From positions 930,001-994,000 of the forward strand of contig JAPEUQ010000015.1 of assembly GCA_027946365.1 (NCBI GenBank): a DNA stretch of 64,000 nt, written 5' to 3'. The position numbers and the translations under genes were made by a program. The DNA comes from Kalmusia sp. IMI 367209 (lineage: Eukaryota > Ascomycota > Dothideomycetes > Pleosporales > Didymosphaeriaceae). This document shows positions 10,595 through 23,110 of the stretch, in pieces (positions within the stretch are counted from its first letter, which is position 1; every line of letters begins with the position of its first letter). The notes under the pieces were generated by a model. That model was not told where the DNA came from. It saw only the letters and a program-made list of their open reading frames with translations, and did no database searches.

Positions 10595-11950
10595 TCATAT
10601 TCGTACAACACTCGCAACTCTTCTGAGCAGTTCGCCTAAAGGCCTAAACGTTGAGAATTTGCCGACATCGCGACCCTGGCCCAGCCACAGCGCGTACGCG
10701 CCCACGGCGACAGCCAAGCCGAAGGCAGCGTGCCTACGGTAGACCCAGAGTCTCCGCCTCAGGTATTTGACATTCGAGGCGGCCTTTTTCCAGGCTTGCT
10801 GCCTGCGTACTTCCGATTCCTGTTGCTGCATCCATTTCTCTCCGTCTTCGAGCGAGAGACGGTTCAGTGCAAGTGGCGTCGAGGAGGTCTTGAGCACACT
10901 TGATGATGAGATCTTCCACCATAATAAGCTGCGTAGCGATTCTGGAGGTAGCCGCTCGTACAGTTCAACGCTACGTGCAATGTGGAACTCGACGTCAAAC
11001 GGCTGCGGCAATTTTCCAAGTGTGGCGTGCATGATGTCCTCGTCCTCTTTGTCGATCTCCAACATCTCCTCCCTGCGCGAGAGGACCGCGGCCGCGAAAA
11101 AGTATATCGGCATCACCGTGTGACGAGCCAGGAAGAAATCAAATAACCTTGCGATATCCTTGTACTCCTGCATATTGTGGGCAAACATAGTGAGGGTATC
11201 GGCTAAGGCGAACGATGGTTGGCTCTTCGGTAGATGGTCGTACAGGGCAGGATCGGCAGTGGAGAGGATGGGGTGGAGTAGCGCAAGATGGGCAATTGCG
11301 GCATCGAGCGTCGACAGCATGAAGTCCCGGATTCGTAGCAGGCTTAGCCGAGCAACTGCATTGGGGGCGTCCTGAGGGCCCAGGACAAGTAGGAAAACCT
11401 GGACAATATCATGATAGCCCTGGAAGTAGCACAAGGCTGGGTGTCGGCGAATGGTCTCGACGATGATATCGGAGAGCTCCTCTTTCAGCCGATCAAGCTG
11501 CTTCTCCGACTCTGTCCTGAATCAGCATCCACTTGTGGCCTATGGCAACGCTCGTACCGTTCCGGGGATAGTAAACAAATGCGCGGTTCACGTCCAACGC
11601 TACCTGACCCTCGTCTCGATGGGCGGGCAGGTCCGTCCAAGAAACCTGCTCTTTCTCGTCCGGGGCGCAGCCGAGGAGGATCGGCCCTGCGATACGTTAG
11701 AGGCTGTCACAGCGAGGTAGCACAGAGACGCACATGCTGCGCGGCGCAGAGGGTCGCTGACAAGGCCGTGGGTGGTGGTTGCGAGATGCACCAGGGCGTC
11801 GAGGTCGCGAGCGTCGCATGCAGCGCTGATCTGCGCGGCCTTGTCCTTCTCGGCGGGCGACAGTTCGGTCGTGAGGGTGTTGCGGCGGGTGGACAGGCTG
11901 GTGGAGCTCACAGAGCGGGAGGGGTTGCGGGAAGAAGTTCGTGAGGCCAT
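10595..11950 (-). CDS. GYP8: TBC-domain Rab GTPase-activating protein, Gyp8/TBC1D20 type
   Basis: The model is complement(10595-11511, 11558-11686, 11687-11733 removed, 11734-11950), 420 residues, with introns of 47 and 46 nt. Splicing creates the family signature WPILLG, then the arginine-finger motif LDVNR (R107) and the glutamine finger YFQGYHD (Q146), both needed for the dual-finger GAP mechanism on Rab GTPases. A C-terminal membrane segment near 377-393 (AAFGLAVAVGAYALWLG) matches the tail anchor of Gyp8/TBC1D20, which acts on Rab1/Ypt1-class GTPases at the ER/Golgi. An ATG 12 codons upstream (11986) is possible. The head (MASRTSSRNPSRS) is Ser/Arg-rich. The family call is strong; the exact Rab substrate is inferred. 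Confidence 0.85.
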
Positions 11951-13013
11951 GTCGAAGGTGCCGGCATCGCGCAATCGGCACGCCACACACAGTCTCGAGC
12001 TGGGTAAAGACGGGTTGATCTATCCGGTCAGCGGCGGTGCTGCCAGGGGATCGATGTAGACTGCTGTCGTGTCATGGCTGGTTGGCATGCAGTGTGTCGA
12101 AACAACCAAATCTCGCGTTGTCTCGTCACTGCCCTCGGCGGGCCTGGCCTTGGCGCGACGGACAAGCTCACGCGGACGCGTTCTTGGAACACACACACAC
12201 ACGGCGACCGGCCATCTAGACATCTAGACACCTGTCTAACCCACCCCACCGGCCCGCGCGCCGAGAACAAACACCACGGCTGCCTAGCAGTGCCATCCGG
12301 CTTGCCGTCCGAACTGCGGCTTCCATCTGCCCTGCAATTGGCCCCGAGCGCCCGGGATTCACACACACGCCGCCCCCTTGTTCCCCCATTCACCCTAGTA
12401 CTCGCCCTCTGACCTGCAATCCGGTCACCACATCACACGGCCAGCCAATACCGCACCCCGCCCGAGTTATCATGCGCGCGGCGCGATCGTGAGATACCCG
12501 GTCCCTGTCGGCCTATATCGATCGTACAGCAAAGCACTGTCCAAATCCGCGTCGAAATAGCCTCCTAGTGGCCCATTGCACGCTCTCCTAACGCGGTTGT
12601 GGAAAAGTCGTAGGATACGTACCGTACATCCCAACTCTCCAATTCGCTATTCGCTCGACCCAAACCTACGCGCATCTCCGGTCACCTACGTGGCTGCCGT
12701 TTCAATAGATTTTCTCTTATGATCTGCTGTACGAGCCGTCTCTCGGACCCGCAGCCCCGCCATTCTTTGCCTGAAAGCTCTCCTTGCCTGACAAAGCTTG
12801 CATCTGGTTCTGGAGAGATCCAAGATGACAGCTACCCCGTATCCTGACTCAGTGCGACTTCAGTTACAACGCTTGCATCTTCACTAAGCCAACGACTCGC
12901 GCTTCTGCGCCGGCCTGCCGAGCCCAACGCGGCTCTGTCCGCCTTCGGTGCTCTTTCTGACGCTTCACTTTGGTTGGTCGTACGTCGGCTCTCTGCCCCC
13001 CTAGGCATCCAAC
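11951..13013. promoter_or_regulatory. Divergent promoter region of the TBC and MMS1_N genes
   Basis: This 1.06-kb GC-rich region lies between the TBC start (11950, minus) and the MMS1_N start (13014, plus). It contains a short (AC)7 microsatellite at 12189-12202. Frames on both strands reflect GC-rich composition and are not supported as genes. Confidence 0.4.
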
Positions 13014-16000
13014 ATGGATTTCCAGGTCCACGGCTCCGTCCTCGTCGATGGAGAGTGGGTCTCAAGACCAGCTGATGTCTATCAGGTCATGGCGCACGAC
13101 CGACAGCAAGAAGATGTTGAAATGGATCAAAGGACTATCGACTATCTCATCGAGCCACCAGACCTCGGAATTTTGACCAAGACGGTCGTCGAAAGCCCTC
13201 TGTATAGCACCATCGTACCCGCAAACATCCGACACAAGGACGTGGATGACGTTGTTCTTGTGGGTGAGGATTTTGTTCACCTGAAGGAGATTTGTGACTA
13301 TGGTCATCTCCGACATGTCGCTTCCAAGTCTGATTTCAAGGGCAAGATTTTGGCGGCGAAGGCATTCGGAGACCCTCGTAAAGTGGAGATCAACACCTCC
13401 GAGCAAAGTCCGCTTCTGACAAGAGCCTCTCTTCATCGAGAACGGAAATCTATGACTGGAGAAGAAGAGGTTACTCTGCCTCTTGAAGTCATTGTACTGA
13501 CTCTCAGTACGAGGACCCTCATGTTCCTTTGGGCGAAAGACAACCCCACAGGCCCTACCACTTTTGTACAGAGAATGGTGCAACTACCAACGGCAGCTTC
13601 ACAGTTCAATCGACCAGGACAACACTTGGCGATTGACCCAAAATGTCGCGCTATAGCTGTAGCTGCGCCTGAGGGATGCTTCATGCTATACAAGACCAAA
13701 ACCATGGATGTGTGGCGACGCGACATGCGAGAGGGGCATGACGAGGTCCCCATCGTTGAAGAAGCCCGCTGCTCCATCGACGGTCGTATCATGCATATGG
13801 ATTTCCTAGCCGCTGGGAGCAACGAGGACGACGCTCACATTATCCTTGCATTCATTCTAGTTCACGAAGGCAGGACAAAGGTGGCGGTATTTGACTGGGA
13901 TGCCAGAAACACCCTGGAAATTGGGGCTAGGGTGATTAGGTCGGTCCTTGATTCTAGTGAGTACATGCATTTCCCCCTCTGTCAGCACGCTTGCATGACT
14001 CCAAAAATAATGAGGGCTGACGTGTCTAGACAACCACAATCCATCGCTTCTGGTTCCACTCAGTCGTAGTACCGACTTCCTGCTAGTCCACGATCAATAC
14101 ATCACTGTATGCAAAGGGGTACTGTCCGGGCCTCCAAACACTACGACGACTTCTATACCCGATCGTTATTTAAAGCCACTTCGACCCGGGAGCAATAAAG
14201 GGACACCCCATTGGGTACAGTGGGATAGGGCCCCTCGTAATCCGGATTTTGACAAAGAAGCCTTTTACTTGGCGCGAGAGGATGGTGCCATTATTTACGT
14301 AGAGCGTCAAGACGGAGCAAATCTCCTCGAGATCGCAGATGCAGGTAGTTGGCCGTACCCAATCGACACCGCTTTTGCTTGCCTGAAAGCGGACGGTTCA
14401 GAATTTGCACAATCCTTCCCCGACGTGCTTGTGGCTGGAGGCTTTGGAAGTGATGGACATTTATGCAAGGTGGGTGCGTGGCCGAAAGAATACGCGTACA
14501 AGGTACCATATTCAGAAAGCAACGCTTTTGGTTTTGTAGAATCGATACCGAACTGGGCCCCACTCACCGACATGTCTATCACACACCTTCCAAATATGCC
14601 ATTACCGCACGATCGAGATCGAGCAAGCATCTTTGTGACCAACGGAAAGGCCCCTTTTGGTGAAGTTTCTCAGCTCAGACGAGGTCTCAGAGCCCTTGTA
14701 GACGACTCTTTCGGAGGTATGAGGGGTTCTACTGGTCTTTGGATGGTTGATCATGGCACCAACATTGTTGACCAGGACGGTGACTTGAGAAAGGAAGATT
14801 ATGCCAGCTTTGTCGTCAATGCTCCTCCTGAAACCTTAGTGTTACGTGCGTCCCGTACACAGGAGGAAGGGTCGTTCAGCAATAGCAATCTCGGAAGTAA
14901 ATGGGACGGTGGCGTGTGGGAGACAGTTCAACCTATCCAGGATGGCCTTGTACGCAATGCTGAGACGATTGCGGCTTGTCTACTTTCCGAGCAATTTGCT
15001 GTCCAGATCACATACAAAGAGGCTATAGTCCTTCGGCGCCCGGACTTGAATCAAGTTGGCACGATATCTTTCACCAGTCCTTTACTTGGAGCCGCCGCGA
15101 AGCCGGGGCTTCCTCTCATTGTGGTTGCGTTTCGTAAAGGATCCGACATCATTCTTCAAGTCATACCAATCTTGAAAGATGGGTCATTCGGTCCGCCGGG
15201 CGAAGATGCAAATCAACATCTTCTCAAACGCGAGCCTACATGTATCGACATCCTGATATCCGATATCGCACCAATTATTTTTATAGGAACGTCGGATATC
15301 GGTCTTTCTATATTTAAGATCGATAATGCAAGTGCAGTAAAACTACTCGTCGATGACCAAGGAGACATGTCGTTGCTACATACCTACGAGAGTGCAGTCC
15401 TACTTACTACGCACGGGCATCAAAAGCTTGCATGTGGCACACGAGACGGCCTCCTGGTGTGCTCTGACATAGACATTGGAGCTGAGAGTAAGTGTTGCGT
15501 TCAGTACCAAAGTGATCCTGCTGACTTCCTATAGACTGTTTGCTTCACTCGACATCTATCACCAAAATAGGGTCTACCGCCGTGATTATTACTCCAAATA
15601 AACTTGATCCTTCGATGGCTTTCGCAGCTTGTGGACCTGATTTCTGTCGAATCCGTCTTAGACAACACAAACCTGCGGTAGAAGTTGACTCTATCTGGCT
15701 CGACGATCCACAACATCCCGCATATCTTCAAGGTCCTGCTAATGCTATAGATCAGGTCCCTTTCCGAATGACATCTGATGGCAGTTCTCTCGGCGGTTTC
15801 ATTTTCGCAATATTCGGCGATCGAATGGTTTTCGCTCGACTGGATTATGATGTCAAATGGGCAAGCCAGAGCTCGCCTGCCACGTCTCCGGAGCAGAGCA
15901 AGGTTATCCCGCGGAAGTTGCCTACCATTAGCACACCCTTGAAGCTTCTTGTTGCAGAAGACTTGCCGCATCATACGATTGTGGTCACAAACGACATCAA

Positions 16001-17489
16001 AGAAGAGCGATCACCACCCCGCGGCTACCGAACTGTGACATCAAGTCTCAAGATTGTTGACCTGTGTAATGATGAATCAAACACAGAATCTGAGATCAAA
16101 GAAGAGAGTACTCCAACTACACCTAGAAATAAACTCTACAAGACAGAAGTACCGCTAAAAAACTATGAACGAGTGCACTCCATGATCAGATGGGGATTTC
16201 TGGATGGTAAAGGACGGCAGCGCGCGCTTGTCGTGGTCGGTACGGGAATTACTGAGGCTTTGGGGAAAGAGTCAGGACGCAGACTCGTCTTAAATATCAC
16301 CAAGTCAGGTCTCGACCTGCAAGATAAAAAGAAATTTGACAAACCTGTACGTTGTATAGCCGTCTACGACAATCAACACATCGTCAGCATTGTCGGGACC
16401 ACGCTACAGGTAGAGCAGTTAGAACGCACAGATGCTGCCAGGTAAGTTGACGTTCACTCCACGATAAGTTGCCAGACTGATGATGACTACAGGTGGAAAC
16501 GGCGAGGGCAGATAGAACTACCCTCCGCTGGTGCTCACATGACCGTTTCAGGGAACTTTATCTACGTGTCCTCGAGCCACGATTCTCATCTCTGCTATGA
16601 AATCGCAAAGCTTACTGAGCCTCAAGAGGAGACGACTTTTCAATTCCGTCAAATTTTCAGCGACTCTCGCCAACGATCTTCTTTGCGCCACCTAGTTTTC
16701 AAGTTTCCCGTCTGGGTCACTCTCGATCCGACAGAACCTGAACGTTCCGAAAAACACACCCTCACCACTGTTCTTCTAACGGACAAAGGCGCCTCAGTAT
16801 CGGGTCTTCTTCATCCGACAGGACCAACGAATAAGATCGGCGCTGTCACCTTGTTTGAAGCCTGCCTTCCACGCTCTGTCATCCGCATCCAACGTGGCGA
16901 TATTCGTCCACCCTGGCGTCGACCATATGATCCCCATAAAGGTCACTTCATCTCCACCGGCATCCTGACCGACGATATAATTGGTGCTTGCACCGACGGT
17001 ACGATATATAGCTTTTACATACTCAATGCACCTGCTCGCCAGCTCCTTCGCCTCATCCAAAACCTTATTGAAGCAAAATTGAAGCGGGATCCCGCACTAC
17101 AGTACAGCAACGTGAAGCAGAACAGCGGACATATCTTCGATTTACTGCAGAATCGGGCCGAGGGCTTCCAAGACGGCAAGATCAAGGCGAGGGATGTTGA
17201 TCCCGAGTTTCAGGAGAGGGGTCCAGGGGTGCCACGTCTCAAGCACGTGGATGGCGATGTGTTGAGGAGATTCTTTGAGCAAGACGGGGACTTGAGAAAT
17301 TTGATTGAGAATGGGTGCGATGAGGATGTCTGGAAGCTGTTCATCGATAAAGCGAAGCCAATAGCAGTGGAGGATGACGCTGTGGCACGGAAGCGCCTGA
17401 CGTCAAACTCTACAATGGATTCTGTGCAGACAACGGTTATCTGGTGGGTAGGGAAGTGGGTTACAGAAGTGCTTATGCCCCTTCTTTGA
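13014..17489 (+). CDS. MMS1_N-domain (DDB1/CPSF-A-like beta-propeller) protein
   Basis: Exons 13014-13956, 14030-15487, 15535-16441 and 16493-17489 give 1434 residues. All three introns (47-73 nt) have GTGAGT or GTAAGT donors and consistent phases. The N-terminus (MDFQVHGSVLVDGEW, GILTKTVVESPLYSTIVPAN) and its size match fungal proteins annotated with the MMS1 N-terminal domain, related to the DDB1/CPSF160 beta-propeller scaffolds (yeast Mms1 is a Cul4-like Rtt101 ligase adaptor). Some orthologues are labelled thermotolerance protein. Repeating beta-rich segments such as VLVAGGFGSDG and KLACGTRDGLLV fit propeller blades. A role as a ubiquitin-ligase adaptor in genome maintenance is inferred from the family. 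No enzyme motif is expected or seen. Confidence 0.75.
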
Positions 17490-18240
17490 GATGGTTGCTG
17501 ACTGGAGGTGAGAGCTTGCATTTTGATTTTCTTCATACATGTACCTTCTGCTTGTTCTTATTGAGAGACTGCGGGAATGACATGACAGTCCTCATGCTGA
17601 CATTGGTGTTTGGCGCTCTGGCATTGCGTCTATGTAGTTCAAATGAATCATGAGACTACGAATAGTGTTATCGACGCTCTTCTACCGTCGTGATCTCACC
17701 ATCCCCTCCTTTTATTACCTTACCCTACTGCCTTCATTACGCACCCATGAATTCTGGGCTTCTATCGTTGCACCCGCTTCCTCACTCTTGCATGAAAATC
17801 GCGACTGGTGAAACAATATCAATTCAGCCAAATCTCGTGGTTTATATTCTAAGCTTGTGTTCCCCAACGGTGCGTACTTGACCCAAGATCCGCTACGAAG
17901 TTTCGGCAAAAGCACATATCGGAAGTTGAAACGGATCGCCAGGACCGTACGACCCTGTGAGTAATTTATTTTAGACCTGTCTACCGTGTGGGTCTGAACT
18001 AGGTGCGTGAGCCTTGGAGTCGGAATGGTAGTCAACTTAGAAAGCATACTTCGAACTACAAATGTTCATGCCGTGGTTGGGTTTTGCCTGGTCTCTACGT
18101 CACACCGTCACACTGTGGCACGCCAAATGGGGAAAGCGCATCCTTCCTAGCATACCCGATCGTGTGGTGTCAAGGCAGTTACGCCGCACTGCTCCTTCCG
18201 GGACCTTCACGCAGCGGCCGTTCAACTCTCATCCTTCAGC
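17490..18240. other. Intergenic, no supported gene
   Basis: This 751-bp stretch after the MMS1_N gene has no supported reading frame. It runs into the start-less SDR fragment at 18241. Confidence 0.45.
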
Positions 18241-18627
18241 TTGAATCCTGATAATATCACCAAGAGTGGCTTCCTGGGTTTCGCCTATCGCCAGTGGACT
18301 GTCAAACCGAAAGCTCCCGCCTCAGCAACCTCACTGGAAGGCAAAACAGCCTTGGTGACAGGTGCAAACAGCGGCCTTGGCCTGGAAGCCGCCCGCGAGC
18401 TTGTGGCGCACAAGCTTTCGCGCCTCATCGCCACGGTTCGAGATGTCACAAAAGGCGAAGCCGCGGAGAAGTCAATTTTAGAGTCGGTACCATCATCCAC
18501 AATGCCAATCTGGACTTCTGATACAGTGGACTTCACCGGCATAGTGCGAGCATCATCAATGTGTTTTTATGGCTTTTTGCTTGGACCCCCACGCAGGGCG
18601 GGTCATGCCTTAATGATGCACTCGTAA
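18241..18627 (+). pseudogene. Truncated short-chain dehydrogenase/reductase relic
   Basis: The translated stretch holds a good SDR N-terminus: SGFLGFAYRQWTVKPK, then GKTALVTGANSGLGLEAARE with the TGxxxGxG cofactor motif, then a degraded LATVRD-like strand. There is no ATG: the frame opens with TTG at 18241 and no in-frame ATG lies close upstream. After about residue 95 the similarity fades (VPSSTMPIWTSDTVDF), and the catalytic NAG and YxxxK parts are absent before the stop at 18625. The next 1.2 kb on either strand shows no rest of the enzyme. It is best read as a decayed fragment of an SDR of the fungal retinol-dehydrogenase-like type. An unseen upstream first exon cannot be excluded, but the missing C-terminal two thirds argue for a relic. 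Confidence 0.6.
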
Positions 18628-19827
18628 AGCATGGAAATTCCATGGCGAATACCTCAGCGACCAGAAACAAGTACCATGAGTTCACTCCATTCGTATCGTG
18701 ATCCATGTTGCCCAAGTTCCCAATAAAGTCTTCGACTCTGCGAATTTGGGGCCGAAAGTTCAGCATGCAACTAATACCAGTATAGACCTTCATTCGTCCT
18801 TTCCGCCCAGGGGAAGAAGGCCTAGGATATAGTTCGGAACGAGACAATTCCACTCTTGAAGCATGAAGCTGCAGGTATTGACACCACTGTAGTGGCCTGA
18901 TCTTCAATTCGAAATCCATGTGTACAACGCGCCATCAGAACGTGCATTTGCATCGTTTGGGAACTATCCTGGATATTCCATCTATATCCCCAAAGGCAGT
19001 TAAACTATTCCGTACTCGCATTTTACGTTCCGTTAAGGTCCTGTTGTACGTGATCAATCTACTAAAGATGCGACCCAAGCTCCGATAGGCCTCTCGCTCA
19101 CTACTGGGCTCGGGATCTCAGTCGCATACCTACAGCTGGCTGGTAACGAGTAAGGCGACTTGCAACCACCCAAAGTGCACATCGCTACCCTTGAATCGCA
19201 TGGAGAGCCTCCTGAAGCGGACATAAAGGTTTTGAAATTAAGCATATGCATCAGCCATACACCGTAAGCATTATGCACCTGCAGTTCAAGCAAAGGCACT
19301 ATATACTTGCAAGTTTTGATGGATGGATGCCTATTAGAAGCGCTTAAGACTGTTTCGATGTTCTTGGGTCGGCAAGAAAGAAGCGAGGAAAGTGCGCCGG
19401 AAACGGGTGAATCTCTGCGGACTTCCACCCTCACATTCACGTAACCTAATTCAAGACACACTACAGAGCGGGTGAACAATCCACCGAATGGTTGATGCTT
19501 AATCCAAATCCCGGCTCACCAAGCAAAGATTGAAGCGTCGAGAAGAATTTGCACATATTGTTGCATTCTGATTACTTTCTTCCTACACGACCCAGTGGAG
19601 TTTAAACCTATTCGGGCAATCATGAAGCGTCGCGGTCATTCGGCACCCGTGGGTGTCGTATGAGAAGCAAGAACTTGCGATGGAGATTATTTTTAGTCTA
19701 ATAAAGCATAGCAAGACCGTTCCTCTGATAATCCATAGATATCTTCTTCAATTATACCATGCCTCTCTCCAAGCCTGTCCCCCCCAGATCTGTCCCCCCC
19801 CAGGATTCCATTGCGCCCATTCACACA
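18628..19827. other. Intergenic, no supported gene
   Basis: This 1.2-kb stretch follows the SDR relic. I looked for the missing SDR catalytic part on both strands and found none. The right end is the promoter of the saccharopine-dehydrogenase-like gene. Confidence 0.45.
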
Positions 19828-21141
19828 ATGGCATCCCGCGAATACGACCTCATCCTCTACGGCGCAACGGGCTACACCGGTACCCTGACAGCCGAATATA
19901 TAACCAGCCATCTACCATCAGATCTCCGCTGGGCCATCGCAGGCCGTACGCAGACCAAGCTCTCCGCCCTCTCCGATACCCTGCGACTCCTCCGTCCCGA
20001 CCGTGCACCCCCCACCATCTTAACTATCCAACACACCGAAGAAGCGATCGACTCCTTAGTCCGGAAAACCCGTGTGTTGATCACCACTGTCGGACCCTTC
20101 CACCGCTATGGGAGCCTAGTGGTAGAGGCCTGCGCAAAAGCTGGCACGCATTATCTGGATTCGACAGGAGAGACGCCGTGGGTATACGAGATTGTGCATA
20201 AGTACCATGAGATGGCGAGGGAGAATGGGGCGATTCTCATTACGCAGTGTGCGATGGACTCTGCGCCTGCTGATTTGTCAGCGTATGCGCTTGTGCGTTT
20301 CCTGCGAGAGAGCTGCGATGCGAGCACGAAGGAGGTTGTGCACTCTATTCAAGAGTGGAAAAATGGTATGAGTGGGGGTACGTTGCATAGCTTGATTGGC
20401 GTTGCGGGCTCGTATCCGTTTGTGCACCTGAAAGAGTCGTTGAGGCCCTTGGCGCTATGTGTCAAAGGGGTACGTCCTAAGTGTGCACCGCGGACGTTTG
20501 GGCTAAGCGGTTCATATCGGGAGAAAGAGGTTGGACTGTTGACAGATTCGGTGATTGGGATTTCGGATACGGGGCTGGTGTATCGGTCGTGGAGTCTAAT
20601 TGATGAAGGAAAAGAGTATGGTGACGAGTTCAGCTACTTCACCGGCATGAAGGCTGCGAATCGGATGTCCGGCTTCTTCTGGCATGTGAGCCTAATGGGT
20701 AGCTTGCCGTTGCTGCTTGTCTCGCCGATTCGCAAGTTTTTGACTAAGGTGATTCCATCGCCAGGCGAGGGCCCTTCGAAAGAGTCAGTCACTGTTTCCC
20801 TCGGTTCAATTCTTTGCTAGACCGCTTATATTGCATTGCTAACAAATACCATTAATAGATCTGCAGCAAAAGACCGTACCTCATGGAGAAGTGTAGCACG
20901 AAGCGACTCTCCAAACCCTCAGACAGCTGTCTGTGAAATGGCTTACCCGGAAGACATGTACTCACTGACAGCCATTTTGCTGTCCGAAGCAACTATGGTG
21001 CTTCTTCGCCCTGATCGCGAGAATTGGGCTCAGAAACTTGGAGGTGGAGTGCTCACTTCTGCGACACTTGGAGACCAGTTCGTGGAGAGAATGAAGGCTG
21101 CGGGTTTGAAGATGAACCTAGAGCTTGTGAAGGGTAAATAG
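19828..21141 (+). CDS. Saccharopine dehydrogenase-like oxidoreductase (2 exons)
   Basis: Exons 19828-20783 and 20859-21141 join over a 75-nt intron (GTCAGT donor, TGCTAAC branch, AATAG acceptor) to give 412 residues. The start MASREYDLILYGATGYTG carries the Rossmann motif GATGYTG typical of the SCCPDH and trans-acting enoyl reductase group. Further family features are VLITTVGPFHRYG, GTHYLDSTGETPW and CAMDSAPADLSAY. An upstream in-frame ATG at 19759 would add 23 low-complexity residues; the ATG in ACAATGG at 19828 is preferred. These proteins bind NAD(P) but usually lack saccharopine dehydrogenase activity, and the substrate is unknown. A hydrophobic segment near 290-305 (WHVSLMGSLPLLLVSPI) suggests membrane association. 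It is convergent with the alcohol-dehydrogenase-like gene, 102 bp away. Confidence 0.8.
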
Positions 21142-21243
21142 GTGGAGTTTCCGCAGTTGTTTATTGAAGCTATGTGCCATTATTCGTTCATAATATATCT
21201 AAGTCAACCTATTCATCTTAACGAGGACGCCATAGTTGAAGTA

Positions 21244-22436
21244 CTACAACTTACTCGCCTTGCCTTTCTTCTCTCCCAACGTGACAACCAGCTTGCCAAA
21301 CTGGCTCGCGTTCTTCATATCCTCGAATAACCCATCTAATTGCTCGATATCCATTCCATGTACACTTCGACTCACAATAGGCCTGATCTTCTTCTCGCGT
21401 ACGAATTGTACCATATCTGCAAATTCCTTCCGCGAACCCATAGTCGAGCCGCGTACTTCGATGTTGCTGAGGACAGCGGTCATTAGGAAGGGCATCTTGG
21501 GCGCTACGGTCATGCCATAGACGGAAATTATGCCTCCAGCCTAGAGATGGGTCAGTAAAAGAAAAGTCAACAGAGAAGGAAAGACACATACCTTAAGCAA
21601 CTTTACTCCCTTAGCCACAATATCGCCTCCGGCCCCATCAATAATAGCATCAAAGTACGGCCTTTCCTTCGGCAGAAATCCCTTCAACTTCTTCTCCCAC
21701 CCTTCCTCCTTATAATTTACACCACCTTTCGCCCCCAAACCCACCGCCTTATCAATCTTTTCTTGATTCCCACTCGACACATAGACATTACAGCCCTGTG
21801 CCACACCATATAACAATACCATTAGCGCAACCCCTCCCCCAATCCCCGTTACAAAGATGTTCCGCCCGGCAGCCGCATTCCCGCTCTTCGTAAAAAATGC
21901 CCGCCAAGCCGTCAATCCGGTCAACGGCAGCGCCGCCGCCTCCTCGTCGCTCAGATGCTCAGGACACTCTTCGAGTTCGCCAGCATCTACTGTTGCGAGG
22001 TCCGCCAGCGTACCCACAGGATTAAACTTCGTTCCGCCCAAGATCGCGTATCCCCTCGGGTCCTCAGGCCCCTCGGGACTATCTTTCCATCCCGTTCCCG
22101 GGTTCAGCAGCACGCGCTTGTTCTGCCATTGAGTCGCGGTGGGGGACGAGCCCGTGCATGTGACGGTGCCGACACCGTCGGCGAGAAGAGGCACGCCAAA
22201 AGTGGTGCCAGGGTAGAGGTGTTGGCGGATGAAAAGGTCGCGGTGGTTTAGGGCGGCGGCTGTGAGTGTTACGACGGCCTAGACGGTTATGTTAGGGGGT
22301 GCGTGCAATTGGGATGGTTGGAAGGGCTTACTTGGTTTTCTGTGGGCGTCGGCGAGGGGATTGTGATCTTCTCGAGGGGGTAGTAGACTTGGCCTGGTTT
22401 GCCGGGGACTTGTTTAATTGCGATTGCTGAGGGCAT
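21244..22436 (-). CDS. Medium-chain dehydrogenase / zinc-type alcohol dehydrogenase or quinone reductase (3 exons)
   Basis: The model is complement(21244-21540, 21592-22278, 22332-22436), 362 residues, introns 51 and 53 nt, all phase 0. Exon 1 starts MPSAIAIKQVPGKPGQVYYP; exon 2 opens with AVVTLTAAALNHRDLFIRQ, the classic MDR N-terminal GroES-like strand. The nucleotide fold carries GIGGGVALMVLLYGVAQGC and DAIIDGAGG. The structural-zinc cysteine cluster is not evident, so a quinone-reductase-like (YogA-type) enzyme using NADPH is more likely than a true alcohol dehydrogenase. The substrate is unknown. It lies between the saccharopine-dehydrogenase-like gene and an MFS transporter and might belong to a small metabolic group with them, but this is only positional. 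Confidence 0.8.
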
Positions 22437-23110
22437 TATGTAGATGAGCTTGAGCTCGGTATCTGGAATAGGTATTCGTGGGGTGTGGTAGGAGGGTTAG
22501 GCGGTCATCAATCGAATGAAGCAAATTTGCAGCATGTAGTTCCAAAGGTGTATGACTTGAATCGAGTACTGCGAGTGTGATGTAGGATATATAATTTGTG
22601 ATGTTCGCGCATCCGGAGGTTTGGATGACGAAGCCCTGGAAACCGAACGGAACCGAGGCACAGGAGCTACAAAGCTGCGGGGCAGATCAGCGCCGCTATC
22701 ATAACGGTTGTGAGACTAGGCCTGAATGGTAACATCCTTCGAGACTAGGAGGCCTTATCGAACTTTCACTGAAAGCGGCATGTTACAGTACGACGTCAAA
22801 AACCTTAGCACGAGTTGCGAGCTGAGTTAGCCCAACATACATAATACAAAATTGGAAAAATCGATAAAGGTTTGTCCTCTGATAGCATAGTCGTGCGGCT
22901 GAAAAGACCATGGCCTTGGAATTCCGGCCTTGGAATGATTCTTGTACGACAGAGGGTTGGCTAGGTCCTGGTTACACATTTCGTAAGTTGACTACATATT
23001 TATAGACTCATCGTGTCGCATCACCGGCGAAGGAAAGCCCCCTACTTCGAACAAAGGCCATGTGAGACTAAAAAAAGAAAGGAAACGAAGTTCAACTCAT
23101 TGCATCTGCC
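22437..23110. other. Intergenic, no supported gene
   Basis: This 674-bp stretch lies between the MDR start and the MFS stop. It holds the promoter of the MDR gene. Nothing else is recognised. Confidence 0.45.
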
